NCBI GenBank assembly: GCA_004352715.1
Contig: SCFE01000016.1
Location: 593,370-657,369, forward strand
DNA from: Hofstenia miamia
Lineage: Eukaryota > Xenacoelomorpha > Acoela
DNA: 64,000 nucleotides
Direction: 5' to 3'
Position numbers and translations under genes: made by a program. Within the stretch, counting starts at the first letter, position 1; each line of letters starts with the position of its first letter. Positions 23,018 to 34,836 of this stretch are shown here, piece by piece. The notes under the pieces are model-generated. The model ran no database searches and had not been told where the DNA came from. It was given only the letters and a program-made list of their open reading frames with translations.

Positions 23018-23780
23018 TCCATTGATAATGCCCATGTTTGCAATACTTATATACATAACTAACTAAAAGCAAGTATGAAATGATTAATTGACAATTCATG
23101 TGAGATGCCTAGCGGCAATGATAGTAGTGGAACAATTGGAATAATTCGGAAATTTGGCTTAACACCAATGCCACACACCCACCCAATGCTGCACTTAAGG
23201 CATGTTGACCAAACGTTTTTACTGAGACGGTTGTTGCAGGAGTTTGTAAGTGTCATCCATGAGTTTTGGAGTGCTGGTATCTTTCCAAGTGATGTCCACT
23301 ATGTCTTCTTCATGGCCGAGCTTAAGCCAGTGTTTTGAATTGGGTAGTTTTGCTTTTGTGATAGCAAACGTATTTTAGGTTTTTCACCAGTGCCAGAATG
23401 ATGATAGATTGGCGCAAATTGTTGCGTTTTCATTGAAATATATCGTAAAAAATGTAATAGTGCTTTTGCCCTTTGAGAGCGATCATGAGCGTCATCTTTG
23501 CATCAATGTCAGAAGTTTGCTCATTGTAGTGTTGAGACGCACATCTGGGAAAAAGAACTGGGACATCGAGGTGATTGACTGATGATAATTTGTGTTTCTG
23601 TATAAGAGGTTTATGTTTTGTAGGATCAGTTCTTCCTTCATCTGATCAAAATCGTTTATTTCAGCTCAGATTATTGTTACTATTTCTACTTAGCATGAGA
23701 CTATATAGTATCAAAGGTCTTCTTGGAGGAGGTTAGCCCAAACAATGTCATTGCTGCCAGTGAATAGTTTAAGTTATATT
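23018..23780. other. Interval between LTR and third coding region
   Basis: No convincing frame in either strand. Probably the 3' non-coding end of the gypsy relic or the remaining part of its LTR. Confidence 0.4.
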
Positions 23781-26440
23781 ATTTTCTTTTTGTAAAGTTT
23801 TGTTTTTATATTTTTATTTTGTTGTCGAATAGGTAGTCTCTTCCTGTAGATGTCCTCAGGAGCATTGATAGTATCAACAAGAAGTTGATATCCTTGATCG
23901 TGATCGCAGTGTGTGTGTTGGCTACATCTTTGAATTTCATTATTTCTTGGGAGGTATTGTAATACAGTTTATAAGCTGGGATGTCATGTTTGATGGGCTT
24001 CATTAACTTGTTTTTTGAGTAAGTTGTCTGCTGTGGCAATTTGGTTTTCTAGTTGGTGCCAGTGACCAGTTGTTTCTGTAATTTGTGCTGTGCTAAATGT
24101 CACTGGATAGTTGAGTGACTTATAATCAATTTCTGGAATGACGTCTAGGTTGGATGTTTTGGCATGAGATTGTTTTAGTTTTAGTGGGATTAGAAAGTGA
24201 GTTGTTGCACATTTGATGCTGATGGTTGCCTGTTGGTTGGGGGCCATTAGTGTTTCCAGTTCTGTTTTGGTGTATGATTCTGTGAAATGGTTCATCTTGA
24301 TTAACTCGATGTTGGATATTGTGTCTGGTGTATACTCGATCAGTTTAATCAGTATCTGAGTTTTGTTACTGAGTGTTGACTTATCCAACAGAAGGTTTTG
24401 GTTTTCTGCTCTAATCCATGTGGATGTTTGTATGATTTCTGTTTTTGAAAGCTTTTCATTAATAATTATGCTGATTTGTTGTTGTATATGTGGAGATAGT
24501 TGAACTGCTGATGTGGAGAGGAGGTGTTCTTCTTCTTCAAGTGTGGTTGTTGTTTTTGAGAGTATGTTAATGACTTTGATTGGTTTGAATCATCAGTGGA
24601 TATTTGTAGTTTCCTCATTTACAGTTGCTGGTATTCTTTGAGTGTAATACAATGATACCATGCCAAGGCCTCTGGAAAATATGCAGCCCCAGATGGTAAC
24701 ACTGGGCGGATAATTAATTGTTGGAAGGATGCATTTGCTTGAAAATCGCCCATTTTTGTGATCCACAACTTATCAAAATGAGATTTGTTCAAAAAAATTT
24801 CATCTTCCCAATATTCAGGGGTTTCTTCTTGGATTTTGGCATAGTACACTCCAGAAACAAATGTTAGCATACAAAAATGATTTGACATCAGAAAACACTT
24901 TTGTAGGAGTTTACAGATGCAGTCAATAGATGTAGTAGAAGCAAGCTACAATTAACACAATTTATAAATGCGTTGTCTCTGCCATTAAAGCAGCTTAAAT
25001 TATTGAATGATTGTAACCAAGCAATTTAATTGGCTCTTAGAATGGCGACAAAAGACAAAAATGGCCTATTCCATATAGTATTGATTAAACATTTGAAATG
25101 GACTACTTTTTTATGCCTTCAAATTATTTTTTTGTAATGTACTGTTAGAAGCATTAAATTCAACAATAAAATGTATTTGAAACCACAAAAACAATAATAA
25201 ATCAAAAAAATGAAAAAATCTTGTATTTTTGTGCTTGTCTGGATATTTATGCTACATTTTCTGTATATTTGCATGTGTGGAGATAAGGGAAGTCCAAGTT
25301 GCTTTCATGAATGCCAAGGTTATTTTGCATGATTATGGGAGATGTTCAACCCAGTGGGTTTTCTTTGCTGATGACTCTGATAAGGTGTTTTTTGTAGGTG
25401 CAATTAGCTTGTTGTTGCTGCTTGATGGGCAGGTGATGATGTGCATAGAGTGTAGAAGCCAGTTTTTTTACCATTTGAATGATTGGAGCTATGGTGATTT
25501 TGTGACATTTCTTTTGAGCTAGTGCTGATCATTTAGCCTTAGTAATGGGGATGTCCAGATTGTGGTTGTCTGTTGGAAAGATTGTTAGCAGCCAGATCAC
25601 AGATGTGAATATTGTATGTTCTCAATGGAGATTCTATGTTAATCATAGGCCACTGTTCATAGTGATGCTGGTTCACATTGAGAAGGGACCATCATTCATT
25701 GATATTGTTAATGGTTTCCTGATTATGTTTAAAGGCAAACTGTACTTTTATATTCATTACTCAGATAGGGATGGAGCTGGGATTGACTATTTCTGATGTC
25801 TGTGCTATTAGCATTGCATCTATTGCCAATCATTGCTCAGTAATAATGTGATATTGTGGCATAAATCTGTGCATTAGGATGTCAATCAGCATCAGTTTTG
25901 TGATGGAAATTTCCTGATCAACTGCTGTTCCATATTATGCAGAAGAATTTGAGGTAGCTTTCCAGATCAATGATTTTGTCTGAGATGGGTGACATATCTG
26001 CTGTGTCTTGTGGCTATGAAGTAGGGATTCAGCAGTTTGCCTTCTACTGTTGACATTTGTTGTTGGAGTGTTTGGAAGTGAATATCTTGGCAACTGCTGG
26101 ACATTGAGGACATTTGAGTAGAGATAAGTGTGAGTATCCAGCATTTAACAGTTATCTTTGAATGAAATGTGGAAGCACCCACCCTTTTCACAATATAGTG
26201 AAGGAGCTGGTAGTAGGTTGCTTATCATCTGTAGCTGAGAGTGATCTGCAGCTAAAGACGTCCTGAGAAAGTCCTACAGGCAGATACAGGTGTACTTGGA
26301 TAGTGCAAATTAGCTGTGCTCCTGTGAGTAGATCTCCTAGGGCTTGTCACAACTACTTTGCACTTCATCTGAAATGTGATCTCAAGACAAACTTGCAATA
26401 TTAATAGACCAATCTTTATTAGTAGTATTAGACTTAGCAA
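23781..26440 (-). pseudogene. Third coding region of the Ty3/gypsy relic, function unassigned
   Basis: Downstream of integrase on the minus strand lie several in-order open pieces: 26551-26252, 26144-25935, 24888-24619 (89 codons, acidic and aromatic), 24388-23984 (134 codons, Thr/Lys/Gln-rich) and 24039-23806. In Ty3/gypsy-type elements this is where a third ORF, sometimes envelope-like, can sit. I see no clear signal peptide, furin site or transmembrane anchor, and stops break every piece, so I do not assign it. Plus-strand frames at 25229-25796 are shadows. Confidence 0.4.
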
Positions 26441-27640
26441 TTCATTTAGGTTGTGTGTGCAATAGGACAAGAGAAGAATTGTTGCATTTATACTTGTCAT
26501 CAAAAGAGTCATTGTCAAAGACAGAGCAACCTGGGGTAAGATAATTTTCATTTTTATCTGATTTAATTAACTCAAATTTTTTTAGATTTGAAATTTGAGC
26601 ATTGTTGATATCACATGCTAGATATTTGATGTTCTGAAAGACTATGATCCTTTTGTTATCCAATCCATAGTTGATAAGTGATAAGGTCTTAGTGATTGTA
26701 TGAGGGCCTTCCCAATTAAATACTAGTTTACAAATTTGTCTCTTATCAGTAATGATACCTGGAGTGCAAACATAAACTTTGTAGCCAATGCAGTGGGGTT
26801 CACCATAGATGTTCTGTCTAAATTGTGGTTGTTGTCAAATCACACTTTTCTCAGCATAGGCGCAGATAGATTCATGCATACAAATTAGTTTGTTTATGAG
26901 ATTGTTGACATTGATGAATTTTGTAGCAGTAGCCTTTAAAAAGCATTGAGACTGGCATTGGGGCCTCATGGTCAAACATGGCTTTAAAGGGCAAAACATG
27001 TGTGGTTGAATGTGTGGAGGTATTGTAAAATTACTCTACCATAGGCAGTATTTCTCTCCACTGTTTGCCTCCAATGTGAGCAGTTATTGTTTTCATAAGT
27101 CTTAACAAGGTTTGATTGACTCATTCTATAGTGCCATTAGCTTGTGGATGGTTGATTGTGGTGTGCATATGCAGAATTTCCAACTTTTTTTCAAGTGTTT
27201 GGAAGAGTTGACTTTCAAATTGTTTGCATGGGTCCAAACATGCATATCCAATGATGGCTTCAGCAGTACTTGGTGAAGTAATCCACCATGACAAGGACAT
27301 AGGTGTACTCATCTTCATATTTCAATTGTTGTTCAATGTCTGCATTAACTATTTCATTGGTATATTTGGCAGAGATTTTCTCCAGTTCCATTTTTTTACC
27401 AGGAAATCTGTTTTTGTTTAATAGTATGTAAGATTGGCATTTGTTAATAATGTCTTTGATGGTTCAGCAGAAATATGTGGTAACAAAGTTTTCATGAATA
27501 GTTAGCTCTGTTTTGTACGTCTTGTTCATGTACGTTTTTTAACTACCTCTCATTTATAGTATTCAGGTAGAGCAATAAGGTTTCATGTGGTTGTGCTGGT
27601 GTAAAGGATGCTGCTGGTTGTTGTCTTTCAATTATGTTTG
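26441..27640 (-). pseudogene. Ty3/gypsy-type integrase (broken)
   Basis: Read on the minus strand: remains of the zinc-binding region (about 27540-27440), then NADIE with the first catalytic Asp at 27340-27338, followed by YVLVMVDYFTK. A frameshift leads to the frame 27318-27121, which holds LDPCKQFES (second Asp) and HPQANGTIE (Glu), exactly 35 residues apart as in D,D(35)E integrases. A TGA directly follows the Glu, where the family has Arg (CGA to TGA). The distal core and a C-terminal WEGPHTI segment (about 26710) remain readable with more stops. It would have joined element DNA to the chromosome. Dead copy. Confidence 0.8.
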
Positions 27641-27859
27641 TGGAAGTAGCAGGTTGCCATGCTGTCAATGGGAAATGTGGGATCTTTCAAGCACCCATTA
27701 TTTGTGTTAAGATTTTTCTGAGCAGTGGCTATTTCCTCTGCAGTGATCTCTTCCTTGATTATGATAGATAGTACTGGCATTATGGGGCAGCTGTTCCTAT
27801 CAGTGTTGATGTCAGGTAGGCCTGTTCTTTTTTAGTTTGTGCTGATACTGTGGCAGTGC

Positions 27860-28400
27860 AGTCCAAATATCTGCATTGGTATGTAGTTTACCTTTTTGCT
27901 GTTCAATGGAGAAGTGGAAATTTTTTAGATATTTGATCCATCTTGCTATTATGTTAGAGTGATTCCCAGCATATTTTTGAGCCAACATAGGCTGCTATTA
28001 TCTGTTCAGACTGTAAATGTTTTCTCACCAATCAAGAAATTGCAGAATTTCTTGAGAGACTTAGCATGGCACCAATGGCTACTGTCCTTGCATTGCAATC
28101 CAATATGTATGGATTGTGAGGTGTTGGTGAGTTGAGTGATTTGATTTTTTCATTTTTGCATTTAGTATATTGAGCTCCTCCTGATGTTGCTAGGTCCATG
28201 TGAATTTGTTTTTCTTTTGGAGGAGTTTTGAGATGTGTAGTGTTTTTTTGCAAGATTGGGAATAAACATATTATAATTGCATTGGACATCTTTTTTGTGT
28301 CAAGATCGAGGAGTTTGGCTTTATTAAGAGTTTTGAGATTAGTAGCAGTATAATTTATCATTTTCTTTTCAATAGTATAACAGATAGGAGAGATGTACAT
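27860..28400 (-). pseudogene. Ty3/gypsy-type RNase H region (internally deleted)
   Basis: The minus frame 28400-28032 ends in YILDCNARTVAIGAML, the RNase H opening (ILDxDAS, AIGAVL). The central 50 or so residues are missing. Further down come TDNSSLCWL and RWIKYLKNFHFSI with KLHTNADIW, the usual tail of the RNase H/tether region, in shifted frames. The reverse transcriptase is largely absent. Confidence 0.7.
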
Positions 28401-28617
28401 AGTGGTAATAAATCCATAGTAAGATGCTGGAGTTAAACCATGTAAGACACCATCTCTCAGAAAGTTAAAGCATACTAGTTTAGTAAGTTATAGATTTGGT
28501 AAGGCTTTGCAAATAATGAATAACTTATGATTTGGAAGAGGTGTCAAAGATTTCATAAAGAGTTTCACCCAGAAAAGTTTAGTAACAGTTTCAAAGGTTG
28601 ATTCTTTTAAAAGTTGT

Positions 28618-28626
28618 GGGTCACCA
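28618..28626 (-). other. Primer-binding-site-like sequence TGGTGACCC
   Basis: On the minus strand TGGTGACCC directly follows the end of the LTR copy at 28627-28880. TGG at the start is expected for pairing with a tRNA CCA end. The element at 54829 uses TGGTGACCA in the same place. Confidence 0.55.
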
Positions 28627-28880
28627 TCTAGGATCATCAGGGTTAGCATAACCGTAAAGTAAATAGAGTACACAATGAAGTTATAGCATTCTGAATGCAT
28701 AGTACCTACTATCAAGTAGGCAAAGAAATTAGAGTGGAATAAGTTAACAGCATTAGCACTTTCAGTGAAACAATGTAATAGTTACTAAAGATCAAGAACA
28801 TGTAGAAAGTTTAGCTGCTCATGATCATCTAATAATGAGTATGAGAGAGATAATGACTGAGCTAAGTAGAAACTAATTGA
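28627..28880 (-). repeat. 5' LTR fragment of the Ty3/gypsy-like element
   Basis: Homologous to 22525-23017 but missing about 210 bp between two GTAGA words. Truncated by the gap at 28881. Confidence 0.6.
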
Positions 28881-29880
28881 NNNNNNNNNNNNNNNNNNNN
28901 NNNNNNNNNNNNNNNNNNNNNNNNNNNNNNNNNNNNNNNNNNNNNNNNNNNNNNNNNNNNNNNNNNNNNNNNNNNNNNNNNNNNNNNNNNNNNNNNNNNN
29001 NNNNNNNNNNNNNNNNNNNNNNNNNNNNNNNNNNNNNNNNNNNNNNNNNNNNNNNNNNNNNNNNNNNNNNNNNNNNNNNNNNNNNNNNNNNNNNNNNNNN
29101 NNNNNNNNNNNNNNNNNNNNNNNNNNNNNNNNNNNNNNNNNNNNNNNNNNNNNNNNNNNNNNNNNNNNNNNNNNNNNNNNNNNNNNNNNNNNNNNNNNNN
29201 NNNNNNNNNNNNNNNNNNNNNNNNNNNNNNNNNNNNNNNNNNNNNNNNNNNNNNNNNNNNNNNNNNNNNNNNNNNNNNNNNNNNNNNNNNNNNNNNNNNN
29301 NNNNNNNNNNNNNNNNNNNNNNNNNNNNNNNNNNNNNNNNNNNNNNNNNNNNNNNNNNNNNNNNNNNNNNNNNNNNNNNNNNNNNNNNNNNNNNNNNNNN
29401 NNNNNNNNNNNNNNNNNNNNNNNNNNNNNNNNNNNNNNNNNNNNNNNNNNNNNNNNNNNNNNNNNNNNNNNNNNNNNNNNNNNNNNNNNNNNNNNNNNNN
29501 NNNNNNNNNNNNNNNNNNNNNNNNNNNNNNNNNNNNNNNNNNNNNNNNNNNNNNNNNNNNNNNNNNNNNNNNNNNNNNNNNNNNNNNNNNNNNNNNNNNN
29601 NNNNNNNNNNNNNNNNNNNNNNNNNNNNNNNNNNNNNNNNNNNNNNNNNNNNNNNNNNNNNNNNNNNNNNNNNNNNNNNNNNNNNNNNNNNNNNNNNNNN
29701 NNNNNNNNNNNNNNNNNNNNNNNNNNNNNNNNNNNNNNNNNNNNNNNNNNNNNNNNNNNNNNNNNNNNNNNNNNNNNNNNNNNNNNNNNNNNNNNNNNNN
29801 NNNNNNNNNNNNNNNNNNNNNNNNNNNNNNNNNNNNNNNNNNNNNNNNNNNNNNNNNNNNNNNNNNNNNNNNNNNNNNNN
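28881..29880. other. Assembly gap, 1000 N
   Basis: Placeholder gap; the right side opens in (TA)n and (GATA)n microsatellite, which probably broke the assembly. Confidence 0.99.
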
Positions 29881-30298
29881 ATATATATATATATATATAG
29901 GTAGATAGATAGATAGATACATTTATTTAAATAAAAAGAAATAAATTTACAAATGAAAAATAGAAACAAATGACGAAGCAAAATTAAAGTTAGCTATTCT
30001 TAGCACAGAATATAAGAAATTGCTTCACTCTTCTCTCTGTACGATGTAAGGGAATGAGAAATTTACCAGACCTAGGAGAAATGACATAGCTGATGACTTG
30101 AGTTTGCGGCTATTTGATGAAAGAGCTTGATTGCTTTATCTTGTCTATAAAATTTAAAAATGATTTTATCATTGCTTTAAATTATTCTTTGTGCGCAATT
30201 GCAGACCATTTGCATTTTTGTGTCAAGATGCCCTTGAAGGTCTACGAAGACAGCACCAGCATAATTTAGCGTTCCAATTATCATAGATAGAAACACTT
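29881..30298. other. Microsatellite and short gene-free interval
   Basis: (TA)n to 29899, then five GATA-type units, then unassigned AT-rich sequence up to the hAT terminus at 30299. Confidence 0.7.
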
Positions 30299-30345
30299 GC
30301 AGTGGCGCACCCAGAGGGGGTACAGGGGGGTATGTACCCCCCTAA
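30299..30345. repeat. hAT-type terminal sequence (left end)
   Basis: CAGTGGCGCACCCAGAGGGG is a typical hAT terminus. It runs into a near-palindrome, GGGGGGTATGTACCCCCC. The transposase relic starts about 250 bp inside. No matching right end was found by eye. Confidence 0.6.
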
Positions 30346-30555
30346 AAATGTAAACAAAATACTTCCATCTGACATTATTACAGATGAAATGAACGTCACA
30401 ATAATTATAATAATGTACAGCATTCATTCATGGTTTTCTTAAATCAACTAATGCATTCAATCAACATTAGTTCCCACGTCTCATAATTTTAGTTGCAAAA
30501 TTTAACTGATAGAGGGAATCTACATTTTCATAGTAATTTTGTGTGCTTAGTTGAA

Positions 30556-32100
30556 CATGAATCACAAGAAGAAAACATCCGGTTCACAGAGAATAACAAA
30601 TATCAAACAACAGAAGCTCATTGATGATGAAACAAAATCATTAAAACCAATACCTGACTTCTTTGGGGAACCAACGCTCATTTGTATCCCACTAGCACAA
30701 AGAAGGCAGATCAGAATCCAGTACCTATTTGTGCCTCACCGTCAAACACTGCTCTAGATTTGGATACATCTACAGCAAATATATCTGTTTGTTTTGTTTC
30801 AAATGCGTTGAATGAAGATATATCACATTTAATTGTATCAAAGCCAAATTTATCTGCTGCAGATAAGTCATATTGGCTCAATAATCCTCAGTTACCTATT
30901 GGAAGTTACAAATTCTATTGTCAGGAAATCAGTAAAGGGTCTAGAAATCTGATTTATACTTTTCAGCGATCATGGTTATCAGAAATTCATTGGCTAATGT
31001 AGAGCCCAACATTAAAAGGAGGCTTTTGTCGTACTTGATTGCTGTTTGGAAATGTAAATGATTCTTTTTTCAAAAAAGCAGTAACTTTCGTTTCAAAACC
31101 CTTTTAAACATATTCAAAAGCCAAAGGTAAAGATGGTGAGCTTCCACTTCATGCTAACATGAAATATCATTAGAAAGCACTTGAAGCTCAAGGTTTATTT
31201 ATATCTATTGAAACTGTCCTATCGCTTCGAATTGATTATCAACTATCAGCTAAAGTGAAAGAAAAATGAACAGAAAATAAAATATTAAAGTCTTTAATTG
31301 AAACAGTGTTAGCTTGTGTTCATTATGGTCTACCTTTATGCAGCCATCGCCTCAGCAGTGACTCAAAAAATAAAGGTGTATTTCGTGGGCTCTTGGCATT
31401 GCAAGCAAAACAAAATGAACTTCTAGCTCAACATATACAAAGTGTAGCCAAAATGCTAATTACATGTCTTGGCGAATCAAGAATGAAATAATTTTCTTTT
31501 TGGTTCTCAAATTCAGAATCAAGTTTTATCAGACATTTATAATTCAGAGCTAAAGGTATATAGCATCATAGTTGACGAAGTGAGTGATGAATATGCAAAT
31601 ACTGAGATAATGTCAAGTCTTCAATCCATTTATTTATCTTTGACTATTCGGGAGGAGATTTTTAATTTCGTCATTTGACTCGAACAGCAGCAGAGTGCAT
31701 TTCTAAAGAAATAATTGATTTTTGTCTACAGAATTATCTACCACTAGACAATATGCGCCGTCAAGCTTATGATGGTGCTTCATCAATGGCGGTTGCAGAC
31801 TTGGGACTCCACACTCATTGCTATACTCACAATCTTAATCTTGCAAAATCTTCATCATGTCAACTTCCAGACATTCGAAATGTCATTGGTGTCATATATA
31901 AGACTTTGAATTTTTTTCATTTTTTGTATAACCCTACAGGAATGAATGGCTAAAATTTTTAATTGCACAATTTGAGGTTTTGAATTATTAAGCTATTCTA
32001 AAGTTTAAAGTCCATTATCTACGCTCTTGCGAAAAGAGACGGTTTGGGGTGCACACAACGCAACTACTTACTGGTATTATACAACAATTACTCGAAAAAT
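30556..32100 (+). pseudogene. hAT transposase, ZMYM1-like family (many stops)
   Basis: Readable in order with frameshifts and stops: Lys-rich N-terminus (30556-30660); the segment before the TTF-type zinc finger (FQRSWLSEIHWLM at about 30960-31000, then stop, then SPTLKGGFC); KPF...KALEAQ (31090-31190); RIDYQLSA and SLIETVLACVHYGLPL (31220-31330); then a segment carrying the catalytic-Asp motif (IIVDEVSDE, about 31570), NMRRQAYDGASSMA (31750-31790) and CYTHNLNLAKSS (31820-31850). This order matches ZMYM1-like hAT proteins. The C-terminal dimerisation region is not seen. At least five stops make it nonfunctional. Confidence 0.8.
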
Positions 32101-34252
32101 AATCTATAACTTAACATTATTTACTTCAATTTACTGTTATCATAAGAACTTTGAACAAGCAGTAAAGTCTAAGAAAATGATATTTTAGTTGGTATTCACG
32201 ATCACATTGAAGCATAATACAATAATGAACATGAAAGCACTTTGAGTGAAGTAGGGTTATTCACGATCACTTATTTTCATTGGATTAACATGGTTCCTGC
32301 CGCATAGAAGGGAAACCTCGGACTAAATATTTAGTGAAAATAGAAATAACATGGTGTTAGAATAAAAATGAAGAAGTTGAGACTACTGATTTCAGAATAT
32401 TACTAAAAATGTTTTTTGTAAGTATTATCAAAAATAGAAGTCATTCCGTGGTATTAATGGGACTATGGGACCAGAAATCTTCTTGAGACTGTGATAAAAT
32501 TGGATTGGGTCAAAACTCAAGGTCCTAAATCATGATCTAAAAGATAAAATGAGATCAATCAAGAATTGACCTTTATACATGTATATAGAAAATATTTAAA
32601 CCATCCAATAACTGTCAATTATGTGAAATAAAAATTCCACCAAATTTGGTTAATGCTCCTTAAAAGATAAAAGAAATTCTGGGTACAACAAAGAATTTCC
32701 TCTATTTATGTTCAAGTTAAATATCTTATCAAATAAGCAAGATTTTGAAAGGAATATTTTCATTTAAATCAAATTCTAACAATACATATCATAAGTATAT
32801 GTGCAATACAGAAATCTTCATGATCTTTGAGTTACATTCTGTGATCAATTCTAATTTCAGTAGAAGGAATTTACAAAAGGAAATTTTTTGGTTAAGTAAT
32901 ATATGTTGAAAACATTCTTACAAAGGTGACAATATGATAATGATTTGATTAATTTGTAAATAATTTTTCATTTAAGTATTTATATGTAAATTGATGGGAA
33001 TGCAACTACTAACTTTTTAACAATGCAAAAACAATCATTTTGAAAGGAGTGCTTGATTAGTGATGTGATTGTAGCCATATACACTAAGTCTTTTGATATA
33101 GCTAGTTGAAATCTTTTATCACTGGCCTATCCATCATACTTAAAGGCATCTAGATTTTATAGCTAAGAATACATCAGGCCACTCAAACCTATTAAACAGG
33201 GATAATGCACTCTCAAGAATGATTTAAAGTCAATGAGTAATAAGAAAATTCCTAAACAAAATTCTCAAAATTATTTGGAATAATTTATTGATTACCATGT
33301 AAAAACGCAGCCATTTGGAATATGATGAGATCACAATGTATGAAATAATGTTAGTCGTTATAGTTTTTCCTAAGTCCATTATCATGTATAAATAATAAAG
33401 TAGAGATTTCTAGTTTTCGCCCTATACTGAATCTGGAGCCCAAAGATGAAGAAAATGTTATGAAGCAAGTAGCACAAACACGATTTAGCAAGAAACTTTA
33501 ATAGTGTTTCATAGTATACAGTGCAACTACATCTGATCTCGTCTCGTATTACAGACAATATTTTATGATTGCTGCAACTGTATCAATTATGTATATTTGT
33601 GTAACATGTCCCTTCTTAGGAAGTCACATTGCAAAATTTCGCAACTATAGAATCATTTTGGACTGGTTATAGGCGCAATGGTAATTCATTTCAAGGAACT
33701 TTCAACAGTAAAATCATGCCTGTATGGACACCAAATCATCCTCAACCTAGTAAATAGTTTTTCTTTCTATACAATTATAAGTATAATGCTGTGAAAATAT
33801 ATCAATGCTAAATTACTTTGAAAATGACTTCACACTGTTGTTCAGATAGTAGTACAAAAAATTGTTTTTACTTTTTAAGTAGAAAGGCTTCTTTTTTAAA
33901 CTAAGAATCGCCTAAATTGAAATAAGATGCTACAAAGCAATTTATAAAATACTGTCGCCAAGCCAAACACATTAGACTCAGGCTGTTTATTTTCATTTGG
34001 TTTAAGCTGGCTTGTTGCAATTCATTTAAGATACCATGGAGTTGGCAGAACTTATAGTAATCTTTATTAAGATAATATGTATAGAGCTCCTGATTGAGGA
34101 GAAAATCTGATCTTAATCCTTAAAATCTCACGCAACATGCTTACTGAATAATTATAAATGATCAGGTCAATATGCCTATAGCTGTATATAAAAAATACTA
34201 CATTTTACTATCAATGTTTATCCACTAAGTATAGTTTTTTTGAATGATTAAT
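32101..34252. other. Gene-free interval after the hAT relic
   Basis: 2.1 kb of AT-rich sequence with frequent stops. May include the decayed 3' part of the hAT element; nothing diagnostic is left. Confidence 0.5.
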
Positions 34253-34836
34253 TGCATTTTTCAACATATTTACAAAATCTGCAAAACTTAAAGTTTAAAC
34301 ATCAAAGGTATTATTCTCACATTTTGCAATAGAATATCTTTGTTTATTTCAATAAATTTAGTACAAAGACAGTAAAATAATTTTGTAAAATGAATTCATT
34401 TCACAGATTTCAATATCTTACCTTGTAGGCAAACTGTTTCTCTTACTTATATCTACTTAAAAAGTTGCTATTTCCCTATATATACGTATGATTTTGCTTA
34501 AAACTTTTCATGTCTTTTCAAGCAAAGCAAATTTGTCCATTTCTTTTGAAAGTAGTTATCTTTTTCATAAGTATATTTTAGCAGTCAACTGTGTTGTCAT
34601 TATTAAGGATTACTACATTGGCTCAAGTGCATGCAACAAAAATCATAGATATTTATGCGCAGACTATTGGAAGTTGGATGTTGCATATATTTCATAAGTG
34701 GAAACGCAGCTTTGTAAATATGCATTTAGATTTTATATACAACATTTTTCCCAAGCACAATAAAACTATTGACATTCAGAGTTATGTAATAGCATTCATC
34801 TGTATATTCACAATTCATTTTATTTTGGAGAATTCT
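34253..34836. repeat. Diverged duplicate D, copy 1 (pairs with 57907-58440)
   Basis: Collinear similarity, about 75-80% by eye, including AGAATATCTTTGTTTATTTC and TCAAGTGCATGCAACAA in both. Plus-strand frames of 69 and 111 codons here are broken in the other copy, so I consider them noncoding. Confidence 0.7.

Noticed and set aside
25229-25796. Two plus-strand frames of 97 and 83 codons
   Set aside because: Antisense to the gypsy relic and without any recognisable domain; best explained as shadows.
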